From NCBI GenBank assembly GCA_007922195.1, contig ML681990.1:40313557-40377556 (forward strand): a stretch of 64,000 bases of DNA, written 5' to 3'. The position numbers and the translations under genes are program-made. This document shows, piece by piece, positions 36,101 through 44,152 of this stretch (position 1 is its first letter; the number at the start of each line of letters is the position of its first letter). The notes below the pieces were generated by a model, which made no database searches, was not told the origin of the DNA, and was given only the letters and a program-made list of their open reading frames with translations. This DNA is from Podocnemis expansa (lineage: Eukaryota > Chordata > Testudines > Podocnemididae).

Positions 36101-39100
36101 GAAACTGGGTGAGGGCCTTCAAGGAAGGGGTCACCCAGCAATGCAGTGACTTTATGTGGCAGGGGAACCCCATCTGCTTTCTTGAATCTATAGGACCCTG
36201 GCCTATGTAAGAGAACTGAATACTAGCCCAAAGAAGGCCCTAGAGTGGTGAAGAAAAAGAGGCAGAGATAGACATTTCAGGGTTTTTGTTTGGTCTGTGC
36301 TTTACATGATTAAGTGTAAAAGGGCACAGAGGTGATAGACTCTGAGCAAAATGTCTCTGTATATTAATGACTTCCCAACCAGTGTTTGCCCCCTGTAAGT
36401 GGTAGATGGTGGACTAAATGCTTTGCACCTTTGGGGTGGAGGTATGTGAGAGGAGTTCCAATAACTGGGACTGTGGCACCTTGTGGATCATACTGCTGCT
36501 GGAGGCCCAGGGCAGGTGGACTGAGAAGCCCTGTTTCTGGGAAAAGGTAACAGCCTGAGCCTTGGCAGGCTACAATGCTGGTTTCTCCCTTGGCTCTCTG
36601 ACTCATTTCCTGGGCATTAGAAGCTTAATGCACCCCAGAGGAGCCAGAGTGCAGATGTTGTATTCTCCCAACAGCAGTCGCATTGGGTGACCAGCAGAGT
36701 GCGTTCACTAGATTTTGTGACAGAAAACTTTCTGATGCAAACTGACTTGTAAGGAAATAGGTCCATTTTATGTACATGTAGAGGGCCTAATTATTCCTTG
36801 GTCACTCAAAATTTACAGTATTCAGTAGGAATTGTGCAAGTAAAACAAATAGACGATAGGTCCACAAACAGGAATTATGAAGAACAGAAGATATAAAGTA
36901 GTATAAAATAAACATAGGGTGCCTGCAAATGAGTACCTTCCATGTGTGCTATCCCAGAATTAAATAACAAGAGACAGTTCTAACTGAGTTCCAAAGGGGC
37001 AGCTGTGTTGGTCTAGTAAAGAAAAAAAAAAAAAAGCAGGGAGTCTTGTGGCACTTATAGACTAACAAATTTATTTATCACATGAGCTTTCATGGGAGAA
37101 AATCCCTCTTTGTCAGATACTTTGAAGAGGGGGAACTTACAGAATGGGATGAAAATAAATGTTGGGGAGTACAAGAAATGGGATCAGGTCATACTGCAAC
37201 AGCAAATCAGAACACTTGTAAGGATTCAAACTCTAGGAAACAGCACACAAAGGGAGGGTGAAGTCAAATTACCTGTTACGATGTGAAAAGAATCCATAGT
37301 CGTCATTAAGTCCTGCTTTCACACAATCTAGTTTGCATATTAGTTGGATTTCAGCTGTTTCTCTTTGACATCTTGATGTCCCATTGATTTTCTTGAGGAC
37401 CATCATTAACAAATTATTAATGGAGTGATTAGGAAGATGGAAGTGCTCAGCAACTGGTTTTTTTTTTTGTGTGTGTGTGTTGTGATTTCTGATGTCAGTT
37501 TTGTGTGCATTTATTCTTCTGCATAGGGACTGTCCTGTTTGTCCTATGTATAAGGTGTGGGGGATTTCCGGCATATGATTGCATAAATCATATTAGTGAA
37601 TGAGCGGGTGAAGGACCCTTTGATGGAGTAACTGGCTTCATTAGGTCCTATGATGGTGTCTTTTGTGCAGATTTGTGGACAAAGTTGGCAGCGTGGTTTG
37701 TTGCAGGGATATGTGCCTGCTTTAATGTTTCTGTTGTTAGGTCTGTAGTTGCTGGTGAGTATCTGTTTAAGGTTTAGGGGTTGTCTGTAGGTGAGGAGAG
37801 GTTTGTCTGCCAAGGCTAGAGAGAGTGAGGGGTCATCTTTTAAAATAGGCTGGAGGTCCTTAATGATCTGTTGTAGAGGTCTGACCTGAGGGTTGTATGT
37901 GGTGACCAGTGGCATTCTATTGTTTTTGTTTTTTGGACCTTTCCTGTGGTAGTTAACTGTGGGGGACCCGTCTGGCCCTGTCAGTCTGTTCCTTTACTTC
38001 TCCAGGTGGATACTGTAGTTTCAAGAATGCTTGATAGAGCTCCTGAAGATGTCTGTCTCTGTCTGAGGGATCAGAGCAAATGTGGTTATATCTTAGGTCT
38101 TGGCTATAGACAATGGATCATGTGGTATGTTTTGGATGGAAGCTCAAGGGATGTAGATAACTATACCGATCAGCAGGTTTTCAGCATAGAGTGGTGTTGA
38201 TGTGTCCATCCCTAATTTGTACTATAGTGTGCAGGAAGTGTAACTCCTGTGTGGAATGTTCCAGGCTCAGTTTGATTGAGGAGTGGAAACTGTTGAAATC
38301 TCTGAGGAAATCTTCAAGAGCATCCCTGCCGTGGGTCCAGAGGATGAAGATGTCATCAAGATAGCGTAAGTAGAGGACAGGTGCTTTGGGATGAGACTTG
38401 AGGAAATGTTGTTCTAAGTTGTCCATAAAAATGTTGGCAGGCCATGTGGGTCCCCACAGGAGTGCCACTGACCTGGAGGTATAAATTATCCTGAAATCTG
38501 AAATGGTTGTGAGTGAGCACAGAGGCACAAAGTTCAGTCACAAGCTGTGCTATGGCATCATCTGGGATGGTTCTTCTAATATCTTGTAATCCATTCTTGT
38601 GTGGGATGTTGGTGTAAAAAGCTTCTACATCCATAGTGGCCAGGAAGGTGTTTTCAGGAAGCTCACGGATGGATTGGATTTTCCTTAGGAAATCTGTGGT
38701 ATCTTGAAGCTAGCTAGGGTAAATTCTAATTGAATAGTTCCTAGATAATAGTGATGATCACTAAGAGGAAATCTTAGATCTAAGAAAAGCAACTAGTTGA
38801 AGGCTGGTGTAAAACACTGTTGACACAACAGTGCATTGTTTACCTTTGGAACTTTCTGCCATAGCAAGTTACTGGGGCAAATGGCTTAGTAAGATTAAAA
38901 AGAGAAAAAAAAGTTCTTGCTCCTTGTGTGAATGAGACGAGTGCCTGCATTATGCTGTCTCAAATAAAGTTACAAGAGTGAGCAGCCCTTCTTTATCAGG
39001 ATATAAACTGGTTTCCAGATTGAGTAGAGGTAAAAATAAAATCCCTGTTATGGTACAGTTTTGCATAATTAAGGTGATTATGAGAGTTGTACAACTTCAA

Positions 39101-39860
39101 TAAAGCAAAGAATCTGTATAGACCCCTGGGGTACATAGACTATGATATTAATTCCTATTGTTCTCCCCAGTAAAACCACGGTAAACACCACCTCCCCCCC
39201 CCCCAACATCTTCATTCCTCATGCTCACCCCTTTGGCCAGCCCTGCCATTTTTATTAAAAATTATTCAGACCAGACAAAAAGAACCAAGGAGTGCCTTGT
39301 ATTTCCTTTTATGATTACTTTGGTGTGAGAATGCTTAGGCACAAATGCTACATGGAAAAGAGTCATCGTCCTGTCCATTTATTCTGGTATCTACAAATTA
39401 TTGGATGTAAATGTTTGGAAATAAGCCCCTTACAATCTAGACTCTTTTCAATGCTGACGTCTTGCCATACACAGGTATATGAGATTTCAGTATCTGCAAA
39501 GCATTATGAAATGGTAAAGCACTGTCAGTGTGTGGTAGACATGGAGAGGTTCTCAAATAAAAGGGTTAGGTGTGCATCTGAATGTGTCTCCAAACACCTG
39601 CCTTATTCTCCCTGTTGGTGGCTTATGGACACCCCACAGCAAAAAAACACCCCCCCCCCAAATTTCAAAGAAATCAGATATTAACATGGAAATTATCACT
39701 AAAAGTTAATTATTGATTCTCTAGGTAAAAGGCACCCTTATCCCAAGAAAGAAAAGTAGCTATCACTCACCTCAGTGCACATCTTATCAACAGGTTGAGA
39801 AACTTCACAGTGAATACAGAAGAGCCCCATCAAAATCAACCAGTATATGTGGCAAGGCAT
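23116..39860 (-). CDS. CD180: CD180 (RP105), TLR-like receptor without TIR domain
   Basis: Joined from 39771-39860, 25593-25759 and 23116-24847: 1989 bases, 662 residues, one residue from human length (661). Residues 1-18 or so form a signal peptide. An LRR N-cap follows (SYSCEDLGLRDIP), then a long series of leucine-rich repeats, an LRR C-cap (NPLECTCSN at 578-586, last Cys 626), a membrane span (about 633-652) and a 10-residue basic tail ending KRRYQQI. There is no TIR domain, as expected for CD180. Known role: with MD-1 (LY86) it forms a cell-surface complex that restrains TLR4 signalling in myeloid cells and drives B-cell activation. Intron phases are 0 and 2, and splice sites are GT-AG. 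MAST4 lies convergent on the other side, as in mammals. No stop or frameshift; very likely functional. Confidence 0.95.
24848..25592 (-). other. CD180: CD180 intron 2
   Basis: 745 bases between donor (aag|gtacgg at 25593/25592) and acceptor (cag-type AG at 24849-24848). AT-rich, no repeat recognised. Confidence 0.85.
25593..25759 (-). CDS. CD180: CD180 exon 2 (LRR N-cap and first LRR)
   Basis: Acceptor tattttccacag before 25759, donor after 25593. Encodes VTANKSYSCEDLGLRDIP and a first LRR ending LVYLDLTR, split in the Arg codon (phase 2). 167 bases. Confidence 0.95.
26185..26555. repeat. Probable old DNA transposon relic
   Basis: Left part agtcagggacaggtcacagc ... gtcacagtccctgac; right part gaaagtcacggaatctgtgac. 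Inverted 'gtcac...gtgac' words near both ends suggest a non-autonomous DNA element. Family not identified. Confidence 0.3.
27714..28030. mobile_element. hAT-like MITE relic
   Basis: Begins CACTGGCTCTCAACCAGGAG, a hAT-type terminus; the right side (gtgcaggctctcaaagt) is a weaker inverted partner. Interior GC-rich with antisense ORFs that follow composition. Confidence 0.45.
28150..28700. other. GC-rich block, unclassified
   Basis: 'gtggacccaggtgggctgg' and 'gggccagctggtggccatgg' text in an otherwise AT-rich intron. Probably a transposon (inference). No coding signal. Confidence 0.25.
30068..30110. repeat. (GTTTT)n simple repeat
   Basis: Tandem gttttt/gtttt units followed by a CT-rich tract. 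Confidence 0.8.
31205..31575. repeat. Penelope-like 3' fragments in inverted orientation
   Basis: 31205-31325 matches 37217-37335 (caggaaacagcacatag, ggtgaagtcaaatcacctgt, ctgctttcacacaatcta). 31351-31575 is the reverse complement of about 37010-37225, with tttctcccatgaaagctta inside. The two pieces face each other, so this is another fold-back copy, inserted in the deleted Harbinger. Confidence 0.7.
31580..31995. repeat. Minisatellite, unit about 27-36 bp
   Basis: Repeated 'gggctgagaaggggagaga' then 'cacgcagggtt' units, with length variation, about 12 copies. G-rich on +. Lies inside the deleted Harbinger element. Confidence 0.75.
33545..33735. repeat. 50-bp tandem repeat, about 3.8 copies
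   Basis: Units start at 33588, 33638 and 33688 (gcatcagggtagcgaggcct / gcgtcggggtagggaagcct / gcatctgggtagtgtggcat), each 50 bp except the last, which is shorter. A degenerate copy precedes at about 33545. Confidence 0.8.
34440..34905 (+). repeat. LINE-type 3'-end repeat, long copy
   Basis: gggttgggaaggaattttcc, cttttgccttcctctgtcac, caggagtgggtgggtgagg, agttcagactaggcgatc. The right half matches 5125-5262. The end resembles CR1/L2 LINE 3' ends. Its A/T-rich tail is absent. Confidence 0.55.
34955..35140. repeat. G-rich interspersed repeat (copy 1 of 2)
   Basis: 'ggacttgaaa', 'gtgctcactaaattggt', 'taacactgttactag' and 'gttagggaaatc' occur in the same order at 63015-63175. Family unknown to me. 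Confidence 0.6.
35405..35655. mobile_element. Harbinger-type MITE relic
   Basis: Starts GGTTATGTCTATACTTAAAG, a terminus like the Harbinger ends at 30789 and 48035. Interior 'tgttgacttagctct' and 'ctcaggagtgttgattttca' are typical of a short non-autonomous member. Right end near catgtaggcc is degraded. Confidence 0.55.
37081..37116 (-). ncRNA. Hammerhead-like relic in Penelope-like 3' end
   Basis: On the minus strand: CTGACAAAG, stem II agggat...ctccc, TGAAAGC, TCATG. Same layout as at 22749 but with the CTGATGA core mutated. Shows that the motif belongs to the parent element in sense orientation, downstream of the nuclease. Confidence 0.4.
37269..37574 (-). pseudogene. GIY-YIG nuclease domain of the Penelope-like element
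   Basis: An open 101-codon stretch with TLYIGQTGQSL then CRRINAHK, a conserved His-containing loop (AEHFHLPNHS) and the Glu-bearing RETAEIQLICKL, all GIY-YIG landmarks of Penelope-like nucleases. It ends GLNDDYGFFSHRNR, the usual C-terminus of this nuclease. Upstream linker is in another frame (37915-37544), so the whole polyprotein is broken, although this domain is intact. Confidence 0.85.
38181..38712 (-). pseudogene. Reverse-transcriptase relic of the Penelope-like element
   Basis: Two frames overlap. The right one has MDVEAFYTNIPHKNGLQD (first catalytic Asp). The left one has LYLRYLDDIFILW and the following SSIKLSLEHSTQELHFL. A single frameshift lies between VGTHMA and ANIFMDNLE, and the frame closes soon after 38181. 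Confidence 0.85.
39771..39860 (-). CDS. CD180: CD180 exon 1 (signal peptide)
   Basis: Too short for ordinary ORF lists. On the minus strand ATG at 39860-39858 opens 30 codons reading MPCHIYWLILMGLFCIHC and then EVSQPVDKMCTE, ending gag|gtgagtgata, a strong donor. A hydrophobic signal peptide, phase 0, joins exon 2 to give KMCTE-VTANKSYSC, which matches the N-terminal layout of CD180 (Lys-Cys ... Cys). An in-frame TAA lies immediately before the ATG (ccttaATG context), supporting this start. Confidence 0.88.
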
Positions 39861-40090
39861 TAAGGAGTTAGATGTCTTCTAAACTCAGCTGATCTTGTGA
39901 TAGCTTCTCTTAATGAGAGGAAAACAGCAGAGTGAAACTGACCCAAACTGAAACTGTTAAATGGCAGAAGCAGAAAAAGAAAGTAAGTTTGATCAACGTC
40001 TCAGGCTTACCATGAGTGAAATCCTGTTTTAAATATAGTTTTTCAAGCAATTGGTATACAGTGATTTCTAGTACGCTCAGAGTTGCTCTA
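39861..40090 (-). promoter_or_regulatory. CD180: Putative CD180 promoter / 5' UTR
   Basis: Upstream of the exon 1 ATG. On the + strand: a PU.1-type GAGGAA at 39917-39922 and an interferon-response-like caaactgaaact at 39944-39955 (one mismatch to GAAANNGAAACT), with a second gtgaaactg just left. On the minus strand a TATA-like tatatttaaaac at about 40026-40037. All are short motifs; the start site is not known. Confidence 0.35.
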
Positions 40091-40224
40091 GAAATGAAAA
40101 CGGAGTGATCCAGTCAGGAGATACTTAGGACCTGATACTGATCTTGTTTACATTGGTGTAAATAATAACACATAGCTCTGACAGTGCACTTTGCATTAGT
40201 AGAACTCAAATCGGTTTACAAAGG

Positions 40225-40385
40225 TCAGTATTTTTAGTCTCATTTTACAGCTGGGAAAACTGAGGCCCAGGGGGCCTGATTACCCATGGCCGCATACCAG
40301 GGCAGTGGTGGCACTGGGATTAGAAATCAGGTGTTCCATGTCCCAGTCTAGTGTGTTACCTACTCAACCATATCGTGAAAAAAGG
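40225..40385 (-). repeat. MIR-type SINE, reverse
   Basis: cattttacagctgggaaaac then tgaggccca, gcagtggtggcactgggatt, agaaatcaggtg: the antisense order of a MIR/tRNA-type SINE. Confidence 0.65.
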
Positions 40386-40479
40386 AATAGCTACACTGAA
40401 GTCAGTAGAATTAAACCAAAGTAAAATAAGAGTTGACACAGCAATAGTTAGAAGGCTTAGGATAGTGCTTTCCCCCAAT

Positions 40480-40567
40480 ATAAAATAATCTCACATACAT
40501 TAAGTTTTTTATACACACACAACCACACCCACCCACCCACCCCTTAATATGTGTGAGATTATTTTAA
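40480..40567. repeat. 25-bp inverted repeat (hairpin) with CA/CCCA loop
   Basis: Left arm 40480-40504 (ataaaataatctcacataca...) and right arm 40543-40567 (cttaatatgtgtgagattat...) are reverse complements with about 3 mismatches. The 38-base loop is a (CA)/(CCCA) microsatellite. Confidence 0.7.
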
Positions 40568-42005
40568 TCTTTCCAGAGCTCTCACATCTTTTCCATATCA
40601 GCTAAGGGGGCTTTATCACATATATGGTTTACAAAAGTCTATGAAGTGGTGAAATTGTTTGGTATTTGAATTTCTGCTAAAAAATATTCCCATAATATTT
40701 TAAATCTCCCTGATGCAAATTTTCCAGTCAGTGCTAATATGGATGAAAATGCTGAACCCTGGATGCCTCAGATTTGGTTTGTAACTATACTTAAAGCCTT
40801 GACAGAAGTGGACTGATTTTCAGAATTGCTGAACGCTGCCACATCACACTGAAATCAATGGGGACTTTCCATTCTCAGTACCTTTGAAATTCAGATCACT
40901 TTTATTTAAATGCCTTATTGTAAGGTCAGAAGCTGAAAAGGTTTTAATGAACACTTCAGGGGGCCTATTGATTATACCTGGACAGGATATGGTCAGGAAT
41001 CAAAGAGATCAACTTACCAGAGAGAAGCAAAAAAAGAAAAAAAAAGGTGTGTGTGGGGGGGAGTAAGGCAGTTTTTGGAGAGCACCCAGAGCAGCTTATA
41101 CTCCCAGACTAGCACTGAGGTGAGAGGGTAACAGGGATAAAGGCCACTGGTGAAGAAAGTCTGGGAGATGATTAACTACACAGACAAGAGACCAGAGTTA
41201 AAGTTGAACCCAGCCTGGATAGCATCAGACTAGGAGAAGGACTCCAGTGGAGACCTGAAGGTTAGTGGCTTGGTAGGAGCTAGCCACCTAGGGAGAAAAC
41301 CCTGGGGGAAAAGTGCTGGAGAGCTCAGGAGGAAGTGAAGAGTCTTTCAAAGACTGAGCTCAAAATTTTCATTATTTTGCATTTAATTTCCATCTGGAAA
41401 TGGTGAGACCCCCAAAGTAAGGGCAGACTGAGGTGGTCATGAATTTGGGGGATGAAATAATGGCTGAATTCCAGAAATGGGTCCTTTGTAAGTCATAAGT
41501 TTTTACGAAGATAAATCAGCCATTATGTAGGTGTAAGGCAGGCTTAGAGGCTGTGCCTAACAGCTTCTGAAGGGGGGCGACTAATCTGCATGGGTCCTGT
41601 ATTAGAATGAACGCAAAGAGCACAATTAGGTATTAGCATACTGGGTGTAGGACACAGTGGGTAATGGTATTTGGGGTTAATCTGATCACAAACCTGTCAA
41701 TATTTGTAATTCTACTGAACGGAAATATAAAATACTGTCTTTTGTGAATTGCTACTCTCTGTTTCAAAGCTGTCTGGATTAGTTAAAGGGTAAAAGCTAC
41801 CCTTAGTTAAAAAGAGGCTAGTAGGAGAGGCAACTGCATGTTTCAGCCTCAAGAAAGTTTAAGACAGGGGTGGAGTTTTACATAACTCCTTTTGCCTCAC
41901 CCCATGACCCCACTGTCAAATGATAGATCTGGCTGGGCTTCTTTGCGGCCTCTTCTTTGTCATGGAAGTAGCTGTTTGCAGCTACTTGAGGTTTAAGAGC
42001 TGAAA
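40568..42005. other. Unassigned intergenic DNA
   Basis: Contains an A/G run near 41027-41065. No gene or named repeat recognised. Confidence 0.3.
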
Positions 42006-42007
42006 TT

Positions 42008-42036
42008 ATCAATCAATCAATCAATCAATCAATCAA
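42008..42036. repeat. (ATCA)n microsatellite
   Basis: About seven tandem atca units directly at the end of a CR1 fragment, where CR1 tails often seed microsatellites. Confidence 0.9.
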
Positions 42037-42092
42037 ATCATAGGGCTGGAAGGGACCTCATGAGATCATCGAGTCCAACCCCCTGGGAATTG
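42036..42092 (-). mobile_element. CR1 LINE 3'-end fragment, reverse
   Basis: aatcatagggctggaaggga then cctcatgagatcatcgagtc and caacccc: antisense CR1 3' terminus, followed by unrelated DNA. Confidence 0.85.
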
Positions 42093-42164
42093 AACCGATG
42101 AGGCAAACTCTCTGAGCTAAAATCACCAGAGAGAGAAACCCCCTCTCTCTGAGTCGAAATCACT

Positions 42165-42480
42165 GAAGAGGAGCAGCAATGGAGTGACCGGCGGACAGCG
42201 GGTGGAGCCAGTGGATGGTGAGACTGGCGAGCTGGGCGGCACAAATGACCAGTGAGTGGAGCCAGTGGACAGTGAGAGCAGCCAGTGGCGAGCTGGGCAG
42301 CATGAGTGGCCTGTGGACAGAGCTAGCGGACAGTGGGCGGAGCTGGCAGGTGGTGAGAGTGGCCAGAGGTGAGCTAGGTGGTGTGAGTGGCCAGTCGGCA
42401 GAGCCAGCAGACAGCAGGTGGAGCCAAGGGACGGTGCTAGAGGATGGAGTGAGTGACCAGTGGTTGGCTCCGGCAGACAG
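42165..42480. repeat. Minisatellite with 'gtggagccagtggacagtg' units
   Basis: Repeating gtggagccagtggacagtga, gtggcgagctgggcagc, gtgagtggcc blocks, higher-order unit about 60 bp, about five copies. The ORFs on both strands result from the repeat. Confidence 0.7.
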
Positions 42481-42591
42481 TTGGCGTGAAAGACACTCCC
42501 TACATACTCTAGGGTGGGTTGGGTGCCTAGTTAGCACTGATTCTCCAGATCGGTGCTGATTTTGCTAATGGGTCTACGTTTGCTGTTATAC

Positions 42592-43038
42592 TATGGCTGT
42601 GTTCAGACGTGAGTTTTATTTCGAAACAGCCGTTGTTTCGAAATAAAATTTCTCATGTCCACACGACGTACTGTTATTTTTAAACAATGGGACTTGTTGT
42701 TTCGAAATAACGGCCGTTGTTTCAAAACCATTAAACCTAGCAGGAAATCAAAATAGCTGTTGTTTCGAAACAACGGCATTTGGACATGTTGTTTTGAAAT
42801 AACACCATTGTTTTGAAACAACTGTTTCAAAACAACATGTCCGAACGGCCTTATTTTGAAATAACCATTTCGAAATAACAGCTGTATCGAAAGCAGGCTT
42901 TCCCTTAATTCGAATTAACTTATTAATTAAATTATGTTAATTCGAATTAACATTTTGAAATAAGGATTTTATTTCGAAATGAGTTATTTCAAAATGGGTT
43001 ATTTTGACATAACAGTTACCACGTAGACATACCCTTAT
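42592..43038. mobile_element. Harbinger-type MITE built of TTCGAA palindromes
   Basis: Termini GGCTGTGTTCAGACGTGAG and, reversed, GGGTATGTCTACGTGGTAAC. The interior has about nine ttcgaa or near-ttcgaa palindromes embedded in 'gttgtttcgaaataac' words, plus attcgaattaac twice. No coding capacity. Confidence 0.7.
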
Positions 43039-43410
43039 GTGAGATCATGTTGAGAGGTTTTGCATTAAGTCTTGTATGTTCTGTTATGTGGTGTGGGTTG
43101 TTGGGAACTTTGTACTGATTCTCTAGATCGGTGCTGACCTCTATTATTTGGCCTTTTACATTACATTTTTCTGCTGTTAAAGTTCTGTTTACTACACTCA
43201 GTCTCATGCTTGCGAGTGTGGAAGCCTTACCCCCTCTGGGGTGCCCAGGGAATGGTGCAAGATTCCCAGAAATCTGGGTGGGGGGTTCGAGCTGGTTGGT
43301 GGTGTTGCACTTTTGGGAAACCCCTAGATATAGAACCCGGCCCTTGTTCTGCCAGGCTGTCCTCGCAGAATGCTTACGTAGGTAATCTTTTAAAATTATG
43401 ATATTGTAGT
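43039..43410. other. Unassigned DNA between two MITEs
   Basis: Nothing recognised. Confidence 0.3.
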
Positions 43411-43949
43411 CAGGGCCATCTCTAGAGGGCTGTGGGGCCTGGGGCAATGGGCCTATGCCCCCCCACGGCTCTCCTGGTGCTGGAGGGGGTGGGATGGGCC
43501 AGCTCAAAGGCTGGTCCCACACTCCTGCCCCTCCCCTGAGCCAGCCACTCTGCCCCTGTGGGTGGAACAGGCTGGGCTCTGCTCTCCTGCCCTGCCTCTG
43601 GGCTGGCCCTCCCTGCCCCTAGGGTGGAACAGCCAGCCCAGGAGACGGGTGAAAGAGCAAAGCCCATCCTCTGGGCTGGCCTGCTCTGCCCCTGAGCTGG
43701 CTGTTCCCTGTCCTGGGGTGGGGGCAGGCTGGCCCAGAGTGAGGCCAGTTTCTTGTTCTTGGTCCCCACCCCCTCCCTTCTGCATTTGGCTCTACGGCAA
43801 AAGTGTGGGGGGGGCAGGACAGCACAGATGTGGGGGACAGCAGTGCAGGCCCTGTGCTGCCCTTCAGGGCAGGACAGCGCAGGACCCAGGAAACCATGGG
43901 GCCAGGGGCGATTGTCCCTCTTGCCACTGCCCAGGGACAGCCCCGACTG
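43411..43949. mobile_element. hAT-like GC-rich element
   Basis: Left terminus CAGGGCCATCTCTAGAGGGC; right terminus, reversed, CAGTCGGGGCTGTCCCTGGG. CAG...CTG ends and short inverted repeats suggest hAT. Interior carries 'ggctggcc' tandem-like text. The long antisense ORF (about 190 codons) is compositional. Confidence 0.5.
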
Positions 43950-44064
43950 TAGCCATGTGACACATTTAGCCAAGCAGGCATCCCTAGTCAACACACTTCA
44001 TTTGTACTCAACAACCCTCTGGCCAACTAAGCAGGAAAAAGAGCTTTTACACATTGATACAGAG

Positions 44065-44152
44065 AGGTAGCTGTATTAATCCAGTTCAGCAAAACAAATA
44101 AGGAGTCCTTTTGTAGTCTTCAAAATTGCCACAGGACTCCTTGCTTGTTTTA
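44065..44152. repeat. Short fold-back copy of the Penelope-like terminus
   Basis: Forward arm gagaggtagctgtattaatc ... aaacaaataaggagtcct; reverse arm gccacaggactccttgcttg. Arms about 25-30 bp meet with little spacer. Confidence 0.65.

Larger units (their letters stand above)
37000..38712 (-). mobile_element. Penelope-like retrotransposon, 5' truncated
   Basis: Reading the minus strand: RT begins with ELPENTFLATMDVEAFYTNI near 38660-38600, then VSGTPVGTHMA, then, after a frameshift near 38450, PVLYLRYLDDIFILW (the YLDD catalytic box) at about 38365. A Cys-rich linker follows (CNKPRCQLC, about 37690), then a GIY-YIG nuclease. This RT + GIY-YIG order is diagnostic of Penelope-like elements. 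The 3' end holds the terminal repeat found in fold-back copies elsewhere. Several frameshifts and stops; 5' end missing. Same strand as CD180. Confidence 0.9.
25760..39770 (-). other. CD180: CD180 intron 1, 14 kb
   Basis: Donor gag|gtgagtgata at 39771/39770, acceptor ccacag at 25761-25760. The intron carries most of the repeats listed below, including a Penelope-like element in sense orientation to CD180. Parts not separately listed (25780-26180, 26560-27710, 28700-30060, 32365-33540, 33740-34435, 35655-37000, 38715-39770) are mostly AT-rich; I recognise nothing in them. Confidence 0.85.

Noticed and set aside
42165..42537. Repetitive 125-codon minus ORF and 114-codon plus ORF
   Set aside because: Both are translations of a minisatellite.
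43422..43994. 190-codon minus ORF and its + strand shadows
   Set aside because: Follows the GC composition of a hAT-like element; Pro/Gly/Ala rich, no motif.
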